Positions 35,564-42,443 of a stretch of 64,000 nucleotides of DNA are shown here, in pieces. Location: contig SCNS01000022.1 of NCBI GenBank assembly GCA_005503215.1, forward strand, positions 1-64,000, written 5' to 3'. A model generated the notes under the pieces. That model was given only the letters and a program-made list of their open reading frames with translations. It ran no database searches and was not told where the DNA came from. The DNA comes from Sphingomonadaceae bacterium 3R27C6 (GTDB lineage: Bacteria > Pseudomonadota > Alphaproteobacteria > Sphingomonadales > Sphingomonadaceae). Position 1 is the stretch's first letter. Every line of letters starts with the position of its first letter. The position numbers and the translations under genes are program-made.

Positions 35564-36475
35564 TCATGCCGCGTCGATCGCGCGATAGGCGGCGACCAGC
35601 CGCTCTTCGCCCGCGCGCCCGTCGACCGAATTGCCATGTTCCATTCCGATCACGCCCGCAAAATTCTTCGCGCGCAGCCAGCGGACGATATTGCGATAAT
35701 TGATCTCGCCGCTTCCCGGCTCCTTGCGGCCGGGATTGTCGCCGAACTGGACGTACGCGATCTCGTTCCAGCAGCTGTCCAGCGTATTAATCAGGTTCCC
35801 GGCCTGAATCTGCTCGTGGTACAGGTCCGCCAGCACCTTGATCGCGGGGCTGTCGACCGCGCGGGCCATCGCATAGCCCTGCGGAACGGTCGACATGAAG
35901 ACGCCGGGATGGTTCACCAGCGTATTGAGCGGCTCCATCACCATGACCAGCCCGTGCGGTTCATAGATGTCCGCAGCGCGGCGCAGCACGTCGATCACGC
36001 GCGCGGTCTGGATATCGACCGGCAGCTTGCGGTCCATGAAACCCGTGACGATCGTCATATGCTTCGAATTCAGCCGCTTGGCGACATCGACCGAGTCCCG
36101 GATGTCGGCCAGGAAGCGCTCGCGATCACTGTCGTCGTTGCCGCCGAGCAGCGGCCGGAACTCGCTCCATCGCGGCATGCTCGCGACGAACACGCCCATC
36201 GTCATGCCGCGCTGCTGCAATGCGCGCGCCATCGCGGTCTGGTCGGCGACCGAACGCGTGGCTGCTTCATTATCCTCCCACGCCGTGAAGCCCTGATCGG
36301 CGGCGAACGCGATCTGTTCGAGCCGGCCTCCGCGGCTTTTGAAGCTGCCTTCGTGCGGGGCGTATTTCAGCGAAAAGCGCGCCGCGTTCGACGGTGTCGC
36401 GCCGTTCGCAGCCGTCGCTGCGGCCGCGGCCGCCATGGCGCCGCCCGCCAGCACTGCTCTGCGCGATACGCTCAT
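35564..36475 (-). CDS. Tat-exported hydroxypyruvate isomerase-like TIM barrel
   Basis: A 303-residue protein with a twin-arginine-type signal (MSVSRRAVLAGGAMAAAAAATAANG). The barrel has KYAPHEGSFKSRG at strand 1, MTIVTGFMDRKLP (about 135), LVMVMEPLNTLVNHPG (metal Glu, about 170), VLADLYHEQIQAGN (Asp, about 205) and VIGMEHGNS (Glu, about 280). This is the Hyi/xylose isomerase-like family pattern. The ATG overlaps the MFS stop by four bases. It is the second of three TIM-barrel proteins in this operon. The substrate is likely a keto-sugar, by context. Confidence 0.88.
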   Translation of the reverse strand: MSVSRRAVLAGGAMAAAAAATAANGATPSNAARFSLKYAPHEGSFKSRGGRLEQIAFAADQGFTAWEDNEAATRSVADQTAMARALQQRGMTMGVFVASMPRWSEFRPLLGGNDDSDRERFLADIRDSVDVAKRLNSKHMTIVTGFMDRKLPVDIQTARVIDVLRRAADIYEPHGLVMVMEPLNTLVNHPGVFMSTVPQGYAMARAVDSPAIKVLADLYHEQIQAGNLINTLDSCWNEIAYVQFGDNPGRKEPGSGEINYRNIVRWLRAKNFAGVIGMEHGNSVDGRAGEERLVAAYRAIDAA

Positions 36476-37770
36476 GCCGTCTGACCCGCGAGCGCCGCGC
36501 GCGACTTGCCGCGCTCGCGCAGCCAGATGAAGCCAAACACCGCCAGCAGGATGACGGGCAGGATCGCCAGCCGCTGGAACGACAGCGACGCAGCCGCATC
36601 CTCGACCGCGAGCTTCGCGGCGCCGGTCAGCGCCGCAAAGGCCTCGGGGCCACCGGCGAACTCGATCTTGGCGCGGTCGAACATCGCGCCGAGTTGCGGC
36701 AACACGAAGAAGCTGGCGAGCGCGCCCGCCGATCCAACGAGCCCCATCGCCCACGATCCGCCGCGCGGATAGCGTTCGGCGACCGAGGCGAGCATCGTCG
36801 GCCACATCACGCAGACGCCGAGCCCCCAGACGGTGGCGGCGACGATCGCGGCGACCGGCGACTGCGCCTGGCTGAGCATGAACAGGCCGATCGCGGCGAG
36901 CAGGCTCGATACCCACAGCAGGCCGGGGTTCGAGATCTTGTTGGCGAGCCGGCCCGCGAAATGACGGAATATGAACATCAGCGCGTTGACATAGACGAGC
37001 AGCAGGATGCCGCGCATGCCGACGCGGTTGGATAGCGCGACGTCGATCCACTGGCCGGGCGCCAGTTCGGACGCCGCGGTCAGGAACATCGCGCCGAACC
37101 AGATGAAGAAGCTTGGCCGGCGAAACACTTCGCCCATCATCGCGCCGAAGCTGACGCCGCTTTGCTCACGCAGCGGCGGCGGGAAGGTTGTGGTCAGGGC
37201 GATCACGACCGTCGCGGCGGCGGGGACCATCACCAGCGCCATGATGCCCTGCCACGGCAAGGCGGCCGAGAGGAAGAAGCCGAGGAGCCCGCCGACGATG
37301 ATGCCGCCGGGGAACCAGGCGTGGAGCACGTTTAGCCGGTGGGTGGTGTCGTCGGGGTAGAGCTGCGCGGTCAGCGGATTGATCGCCGCCTCGGTCAGCC
37401 CCCAGCCGATGCCGCTGAGCAGCATCCCCGCCCAGACGAGCCAATAGATGGTCATGCCGGTCGCGACATGGCCCGCGGTGACGATCATCAACGGGCCGAT
37501 GATGAAGCACAGCCCCGCTCCGGCGAGGCACCGCTTCATGCCGATCTGGTCGAGCAGCGCGCTGACGACGAACAGCGTGATCGAAAAGCTGAGGAACGCG
37601 GCGCCCAGCGCGGCGGCGATCAGCTCGCCCGCCTGCAGCGGAGCGATCGGGTCGATCCATTCTGCCTTGAGCCCGCTGGCGATCGCACCGCGGATGGCGA
37701 GGCTCGCCGCGGCCGTGAACAGCGCCAATACGCCCAGCCAGAACAAGCGCCCCTTGTGCAATGTCGTCAT
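36472..37770 (-). CDS. MFS transporter, sugar permease-like
   Basis: A cytoplasmic-membrane major facilitator of 432 residues with twelve predicted helices. Helix pairs include AGELIAAALGAAFLSFSITLFVVSALLDQIGMKRC (about 47-81, with the conserved loop 2-3 D-x-x-G-x-K/R variant DQIGMKR), GWGLTEAAINPLTAQLYPDDTTHRLNVLHAWFPGG (about 120-155), and a second half from about 215. It sits in the operon between two TIM-barrel sugar enzymes. It probably imports the sugar product of the periplasmic steps; proton symport is typical of the family. The substrate cannot be read from sequence. Confidence 0.88.
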   Translation of the reverse strand: MTTLHKGRLFWLGVLALFTAAASLAIRGAIASGLKAEWIDPIAPLQAGELIAAALGAAFLSFSITLFVVSALLDQIGMKRCLAGAGLCFIIGPLMIVTAGHVATGMTIYWLVWAGMLLSGIGWGLTEAAINPLTAQLYPDDTTHRLNVLHAWFPGGIIVGGLLGFFLSAALPWQGIMALVMVPAAATVVIALTTTFPPPLREQSGVSFGAMMGEVFRRPSFFIWFGAMFLTAASELAPGQWIDVALSNRVGMRGILLLVYVNALMFIFRHFAGRLANKISNPGLLWVSSLLAAIGLFMLSQAQSPVAAIVAATVWGLGVCVMWPTMLASVAERYPRGGSWAMGLVGSAGALASFFVLPQLGAMFDRAKIEFAGGPEAFAALTGAAKLAVEDAAASLSFQRLAILPVILLAVFGFIWLRERGKSRAALAGQTA

Positions 37771-37816
37771 CCTGCGTCCCCTTTGATTATTATCGTTTAA
37801 TTCGTCTGCTGCGTCG

Positions 37817-38860
37817 TCAGCTAAGCCCCAGCATCGCGCGGTTGAGCGCCGGGTCGCTGCCTCCGGCGAAATCGTCGAACGCCTTGTCGGCCTTGCGGAT
37901 CATATGCGCGGCGATGAACGGCGCACCCTCGCGCGCTCCGTCTTCGGGGTGCTTCAGACAGCATTCCCATTCGAGCACCGCCCAGCCGGCGTAGCCATAT
38001 TGCGTCAGTTTCGAGAAGATGCCGCCGAAGTCCACCTGGCCATCACCCAACGAACGGAAGCGCCCGGGCCGGTCGACCCAGTCCTGAAACCCGCCATAGA
38101 CCCCCGATCGCCCGGTCGGATTCAGTTCCGCGTCCTTGACGTGGAACATGCGGATCCGCTCGTGATAAATGTCGATGAACTGCAGATAGTCGAGCGCCTG
38201 CAGCACATAATGGCTGGGATCGTAGAGGATGTTGGCGCGCGGGTGATTGTCGACGCCGGCGAGGAAGCGCTCGAAGGTCACGCCGTCGTGCAGATCCTCG
38301 CCCGGATGAATCTCATAGGCGAGGTCGATGCCCTGCTTGTCGAAGGCATCGAGGATCGGCCGCCAGCGCTTCGCAAGCTCGGCGAACGCTTCCTCGACCA
38401 GTCCCGCGGGACGCTGCGGCCACGGATAGAGATAGGGCCAGGCGAGCGCGCCCGAAAAGGTTGCGTGGGCGTTAAGACCCAGCCGTCGGCTCGCCTTGGC
38501 GGCCAGATGAAGCTGCTCGACCGCCCAAGCCTGACGCTCGGCCGGTTTGCCCTTCACCGCGTCGGGTGCGAAGCCGTCGAACTGGGTGTCATAGGCGGGA
38601 TGCACCGCGACCAGCTGGCCCTGCAGATGCGTCGACAGCTCGGTGATCTCGACCCCCGCCTCGCGGCAGGTGCCGGCCAGCTCGTCGCAATAGTCCTGGC
38701 TTTCGGCAGCTTTGGCGAGGTCGATGCAGCGACTGTCCCACGTCGGGATCTGGATGCCGACATAGCCGGCATCCGCCATCCAGCGCGCCGCCGAAGGCAA
38801 AGTGTCGAACGGCGCATCGTCGCCCATGAACTGCGCGAGAAAAATGGCCGGACCCTTCAT
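37817..38860 (-). CDS. Sugar phosphate isomerase/epimerase (cytoplasmic TIM barrel)
   Basis: A 347-residue protein with no signal peptide. The TIM-barrel metal ligands are visible: DLAYEIHPGEDLHDG (Glu, about 175), ILYDPSHYVLQ (Asp/His, about 212), IRMFHVKDAELNP (His, about 240) and WAVLEWECCLKHPEDG (Glu, about 295). The family includes IolE/IolH-like and keto-sugar epimerases. An AAGGGCAG site is four bases from the ATG. It follows the cytochrome c gene by 16 bases and precedes the MFS gene. It would act on the imported keto-sugar in the cytoplasm. Confidence 0.9.
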   Translation of the reverse strand: MKGPAIFLAQFMGDDAPFDTLPSAARWMADAGYVGIQIPTWDSRCIDLAKAAESQDYCDELAGTCREAGVEITELSTHLQGQLVAVHPAYDTQFDGFAPDAVKGKPAERQAWAVEQLHLAAKASRRLGLNAHATFSGALAWPYLYPWPQRPAGLVEEAFAELAKRWRPILDAFDKQGIDLAYEIHPGEDLHDGVTFERFLAGVDNHPRANILYDPSHYVLQALDYLQFIDIYHERIRMFHVKDAELNPTGRSGVYGGFQDWVDRPGRFRSLGDGQVDFGGIFSKLTQYGYAGWAVLEWECCLKHPEDGAREGAPFIAAHMIRKADKAFDDFAGGSDPALNRAMLGLS

Positions 38861-38876
38861 GCGACTGCCCTTCGCG

Positions 38877-39266
38877 TCACTTGGTTTCGGTCTTGAGAAA
38901 GGCGATCAGCGCCGCGCGCCGCGCCGGGTCGGCCACCTTGACGACCATGCGCGTGCCGGGGACTTTTTTGGTCGGCGCGGCGAGATATTCGTCGAGCGTC
39001 TTGTCGTCCCAGCGGATTTTCGACGCCTTGAGTGCCGGGCTGTATTTAAATCCGGCAACGGTGCCGGCTTGCCGGCCGAACAGGCCGTGCAGATTGGGTC
39101 CCATCGTGCTTTTGCCGCCGGCCTCCAGCGTATGACAGGCGCGGCATGCCGCGAACGCCTGCGCGCCGGGACCTTGGGCAGGGGCTGCAATCACCTCGGG
39201 TGAAGGTGCGAACATCAGCGCGATCAATATTGCTCCTGCCGGTGGCAGAGCGAACAGAAATTTCAT
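38877..39266 (-). CDS. Periplasmic c-type cytochrome
   Basis: A class I cytochrome c of 129 residues with a signal peptide (MKFLFALPPAGAILIALMF...VIAAPAQ). The heme motif CRACH is at about residue 42. A conserved GPNLHGLFGR follows, and PGTRMVVKV near residue 104 supplies the likely axial Met. It is the first gene of the eight-gene sugar operon. It most likely takes electrons from the GMC/subunit-3 dehydrogenase and passes them to the oxidase. The ATG at 39266 follows a GAGAGG site; the frame is open further upstream without support. Confidence 0.92.
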   Translation of the reverse strand: MKFLFALPPAGAILIALMFAPSPEVIAAPAQGPGAQAFAACRACHTLEAGGKSTMGPNLHGLFGRQAGTVAGFKYSPALKASKIRWDDKTLDEYLAAPTKKVPGTRMVVKVADPARRAALIAFLKTETK

Positions 39267-39320
39267 TATCCTCTCCCGTCTGGCAACAGCCGGCGCGATC
39301 AGGTAACCGTTCGAAATCCT

Positions 39321-39334
39321 ATTGTGCAAACAAT
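39321..39334. promoter_or_regulatory. ATTGTGCAAACAAT operator in the divergent sugar promoter
   Basis: The 14-base element has perfect ATTGT/ACAAT arms around GCAA. It lies between the cytochrome c gene and the divergent Gfo/Idh/MocA gene, 27 bases before the latter's start, so it could control both directions. The regulator may be the AraC-type protein at 40.6 kb or a LacI-type protein outside the window. Confidence 0.4.
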
Positions 39335-39361
39335 TTTGGAAATTCGGACCAAGGGAATGCG

Positions 39362-40564
39362 ATGAATACGAATACGACGTCAAAAACGCGATACGGTATG
39401 GTCGGCGGCGGCGAAGGCGCCTTCATTGGCGCGGTACACCGGATGGCCGCGGCGCTCGACGGCGAGTTTGCGCTGGTGTGCGGTGCGTTTAGTAGCGACG
39501 CCGAACGTAACGGGCGGAGCGCCGCCACGCTCGGAATCGATCCCGTTCGCGCTTACGCGACGCTCGATGCCCTGCTCGCGGGCGAGGCCGCGCTGCCCGC
39601 GGACCAGCGGATGGAGGCGCTGGCGATCGTCACCCCGAATCACCTGCACGCCCCGATGGCGATCGCCGCGCTCGATGCCGGCTTTCACGTCCTGTCCGAA
39701 AAGCCGATGGCGCTGAACCTCGCCGAGGCGAAGGCGATCGCCGCGGCCGTCGCCCGCAGCGGCAAACTCTATGGCCTGGCGTTCACCTATAGCGGTTACC
39801 CGCTGATCGAAGAGGCGCGCGTGCGCGTCGCGCGCGGCGATTTCGGCAAGATCCGGCTGGTGCAGGTCGAATATTCGCAAGGCTGGCTCAGCCGGCCGAT
39901 CGATCAGGATGGCAACAAGCAGGCCGAATGGCGCACCGATCCGGCGCGCGCGGGGCTGGGCGGCTGCCTGGGCGACATCGGGACGCACGCCTTCCAGCTT
40001 GCCGAACATGTCTCCGGGCTGGCGGTCGGGTCGCTCAGCGCGGAGCTGGCCACGCATGTTCCGGGCCGCCGCCTCGACGACGATGTTGCGGCGTTGCTGC
40101 GATTCGAAGGCGGCGCGCGCGGCGTATTGAAGGCCAGCCAGATCGCCGCGGGCGACGAAAACGGCCTGCGCCTGCGTATCCATGGTGAGGAAGGCGGCCT
40201 CGAATGGTCGCAGATGGAGCCGAACAGCTTGACGCTCCGCTGGCTGGACCGGCCGGTCGAAGTGATCCGCGCCGGCGGACCCGGTCTCGACCCATCGGCG
40301 CTGGCGCGGCTGCGTACCCCGGCGGGACATCCCGAGGGCTATATCGAGGCGTTTGCCAACCTCTATCGCGGCTTCGGCCGTGCCCTTCGTGCGGGCGCCC
40401 CGACCCCGCCACCGCCTGGTACGGCCGATTGGTTCCCGGGAATCGTCGATGGCCTGCGGACGATGGCCTTCGTCGAAGCGGTGATCGAAAACAGCGCCGG
40501 CGAAGCCAAATGGACCGCGCTCGCCGACATCCCGAACGATCGCCGGACGGCAGGCGGCAATTAG
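39362..40564 (+). CDS. Gfo/Idh/MocA-family oxidoreductase
   Basis: An NAD(P)-dependent sugar oxidoreductase of 400 residues with no signal peptide. The Rossmann motif is near the N-terminus (YGMVGGGEGAFIGAVHR), the family's EKP motif is HVLSEKPMALNLAEAKAI (about 108-125), and GGCLGDIGTHAFQLAEHV (about 200-217) holds the catalytic Asp/His region. An AAGGGA site precedes the ATG by five bases. It diverges from the eight-gene operon. In 3-keto-glycoside pathways such enzymes interconvert the 3-keto sugar and the sugar, which fits here; this is inferred. Confidence 0.9.
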   Translation: MNTNTTSKTRYGMVGGGEGAFIGAVHRMAAALDGEFALVCGAFSSDAERNGRSAATLGIDPVRAYATLDALLAGEAALPADQRMEALAIVTPNHLHAPMAIAALDAGFHVLSEKPMALNLAEAKAIAAAVARSGKLYGLAFTYSGYPLIEEARVRVARGDFGKIRLVQVEYSQGWLSRPIDQDGNKQAEWRTDPARAGLGGCLGDIGTHAFQLAEHVSGLAVGSLSAELATHVPGRRLDDDVAALLRFEGGARGVLKASQIAAGDENGLRLRIHGEEGGLEWSQMEPNSLTLRWLDRPVEVIRAGGPGLDPSALARLRTPAGHPEGYIEAFANLYRGFGRALRAGAPTPPPPGTADWFPGIVDGLRTMAFVEAVIENSAGEAKWTALADIPNDRRTAGGN

Positions 40565-40619
40565 CGACGCGTTGTTTGCCAACCCTCCTTTGAGGGATGC
40601 CGCTTTACGGTCGCTCCGC

Positions 40620-41375
40620 TCAGGCGGTGGCCTCGCGCCCGCGCATCTTGGTCGGTGCCATGCCGAAACGGCGCGCGAAGGCGCGTGTGAAGCTCGCGTT
40701 GCTCATATAACCGCAATTATAACCGATGCTCGATATCGGGAGGTCGCTTTGCGCGAGCAACTGGCGCGCGCGTTGTAGCCGCCGCTCGCTCACCGCTTCG
40801 GCGACGCTGCATTGATACAGCTCGCGAAAGCCGCGCGTCAGCTTCGCTTTGCTGAGGCCGCAACGCCGCGCGACGCTGCCCACGGTCAGCTTTTCCTGCC
40901 ACTTCTCGTTGACCAGCTGATGCGCGGCGGCGACGCGGGTGATGTCGAGTTCGCTCAGCGACGTGCTGCCCCCCACTTCGACCATGCGGTCGGCGGCGAG
41001 TTCGGCGAAAAGCTGGCAGAGCAGTTCCTGGCTGCGCGCGCTGCGGAGCATGTCGTCGACTTCGCTGTCGCCTTCGACCGCGACCACCGCGCGGCCGAGG
41101 CCGCGAAGATTGGCAGGGAGATACCAGCGCCCATCCGCCTTGGGGCGGTGCCCGAACAGGCGGTCGCACGCGGCGCGGCTGATCGCGAACACGACCAGAT
41201 GATCGTCGGCGAGGCCCGCGATATCGCCGGGGAGGAGCATCGAGACGGCGGGCTCGCCAATATCGCCAAAGCCAAAGATGAGCGCGTCGGGCGGCAGGAA
41301 CGCGGCGTCACAGGGGCCACGGCCGACGAAGCTCGTAAACTCCGGAGAAATGCGAATGGATAGCTTGTTTGTCAT
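40620..41375 (-). CDS. AraC-family transcriptional regulator
   Basis: A 251-residue regulator. The C-terminal pair of helix-turn-helices is clear (LTVGSVARRCGLSKAKLTRGFRELYQ and PISSIGYNCGYMSNASFTRAFARRFGMAPTKMR, about 168-248). The N-terminal sensor domain (about 1-120) resembles PchR-type regulators more than the arabinose cupin. The ATG at 41375 is used; a TTG 18 codons upstream is also in frame. It converges on the Gfo/Idh/MocA gene and may regulate the sugar operon, or an iron gene as PchR does. Assignment of a target is uncertain. Confidence 0.9.
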   Translation of the reverse strand: MTNKLSIRISPEFTSFVGRGPCDAAFLPPDALIFGFGDIGEPAVSMLLPGDIAGLADDHLVVFAISRAACDRLFGHRPKADGRWYLPANLRGLGRAVVAVEGDSEVDDMLRSARSQELLCQLFAELAADRMVEVGGSTSLSELDITRVAAAHQLVNEKWQEKLTVGSVARRCGLSKAKLTRGFRELYQCSVAEAVSERRLQRARQLLAQSDLPISSIGYNCGYMSNASFTRAFARRFGMAPTKMRGREATA

Positions 41376-41558
41376 CCTGTCATCCCAGCGAATCGGGGCA
41401 TCAGTGGCGGCGCCATGGCGTATGTGCAATCATCTTGGTCCTATCCGATACGCAAATTTTCTTTGCCGATTGTTCCGACAGATTGTGCCGTTCGGCTTGA
41501 TCGATGCGATAAATGCGCAAATATGTGCTAGATGAGAAAATCGATTGAAAGGACACCG

Positions 41559-42224
41559 ATGCCGGCAACGCGCCAGCCCATTCCGACCAGCGGCGACCGG
41601 CGGACCGCCGTCGACGGCAATCCGGGCGTATTCCTGCGCGAACTGCGGACCGAAAAGGGGTGGACGCTCGCCGAGGTGAGCGAACGCACACGCATTCCGG
41701 TTTCAACTTTGTCAAAAATTGAAACCGGCAAGATGTCGCTCAGCTATGAAAAGCTTCTGCGGCTGAGCCAGGGTCTCGAAATCGATATCACGCAGCTGTT
41801 CGCGGCCGCCGCGGCGCTTCCCGCCGCCACGCATACCGCCACGGGCCGGCGCAGCATCACCCCCGCCGGCGAGGGGCCTTCGATCAAGACGGCGACGTAT
41901 AACTACACCTATCCGTCGGCGGATTTGCTCAACAAGACGCTCAATCCGATGATCATCGACATCAAAGTGCGGTCGATCGACGATTTCGGCGATCTGATGC
42001 GCCACTCGGGCGAGGAATATGTCCTCGTTCTGGAAGGCGAATGCGAGTTTCACACGGACATGTACGCGCCATCGCACCTGAAAACGGGCGATTCGGCCTA
42101 TTTCGACGCATCGATGGGGCATGGATATGTCGCGGTTGGCGACGGGCCGTGCCGTATCCTGTCGGTCTGCTCGGCAACCGATGCCGATCTGAAATCGGCG
42201 CTTCATCCCGTCGACGCCGAATAA
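41559..42224 (+). CDS. XRE-family regulator with cupin domain, operator-like repeat in its HTH codons
   Basis: A 221-residue regulator. ATG 41559 (MPATRQPIP) has AAGGA five bases upstream; an ATG nine codons earlier does not. HTH about 24-78 (PGVFLRELRTEKGWTLAEVSERTRIPVSTLSKIETGKMSLSY), cupin about 150-215 (HSGEEYVLVLEGECEFHTD, LKTGDSAYFDASMGHGYVA). The codons for VSTLSKIET are strikingly AT-rich and form a 10-bp inverted repeat (41697-41728). It is the first gene before the D-amino-acid cluster and is the likely regulator of that cluster, with D-glutamate or a relative as a plausible effector. Paralogue at 22.7 kb. Confidence 0.92.
   Translation: MPATRQPIPTSGDRRTAVDGNPGVFLRELRTEKGWTLAEVSERTRIPVSTLSKIETGKMSLSYEKLLRLSQGLEIDITQLFAAAAALPAATHTATGRRSITPAGEGPSIKTATYNYTYPSADLLNKTLNPMIIDIKVRSIDDFGDLMRHSGEEYVLVLEGECEFHTDMYAPSHLKTGDSAYFDASMGHGYVAVGDGPCRILSVCSATDADLKSALHPVDAE
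41697..41728. promoter_or_regulatory. Inverted repeat inside the HTH-coding region (putative operator)
   Basis: CCGGTTTCAA (41697-41706) and TTGAAACCGG (41719-41728) are perfect 10-bp complements, 12 bases apart. The 24 bases from 41701 to 41724 have only five G/C. The TTTCAA/TTGAAA core recurs as TTGAAA-ATA-TTTCAA upstream of the serine hydrolase gene at 42.4 kb. It could be a binding site for the encoded regulator or an mRNA hairpin. Confidence 0.4.
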
Positions 42225-42372
42225 TCGTTTAGCACCGCGCCCCCCATAATCGGCCTTCGCGACCACTGCGGAAAAAATCTGTCCTTCTGAAATTTGCCCG
42301 CGCCTTCGCGTCGCGGTTGCACGGTCGCGTCCGCCATTGACAAATTTCCGTTCAGGATGCCTATATCTAGAA

Positions 42373-42387
42373 TTGAAAATATTTCAA
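42373..42387. promoter_or_regulatory. TTGAAA-ATA-TTTCAA operator before the serine hydrolase
   Basis: A perfect 6-3-6 inverted repeat lies 57-71 bases upstream of the 42444 start, in a locally AT-rich promoter. A second GTGAAATTTC element follows at 42391-42400. It shares its half-site with the repeat in the XRE-cupin gene immediately upstream. Confidence 0.5.
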
Positions 42388-42443
42388 AAAGTGAAATTTC
42401 GGTAATAGGGCTGTGAGAATGCCCGATCGAAAGGGGAGGGCGA

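Noticed and set aside
40565..40619. A terminator hairpin CCCTC-CTTT-GAGGG between the Gfo/Idh/MocA and AraC genes
   Set aside because: The stem is only five base pairs and no T-run follows; too weak to list as a feature.
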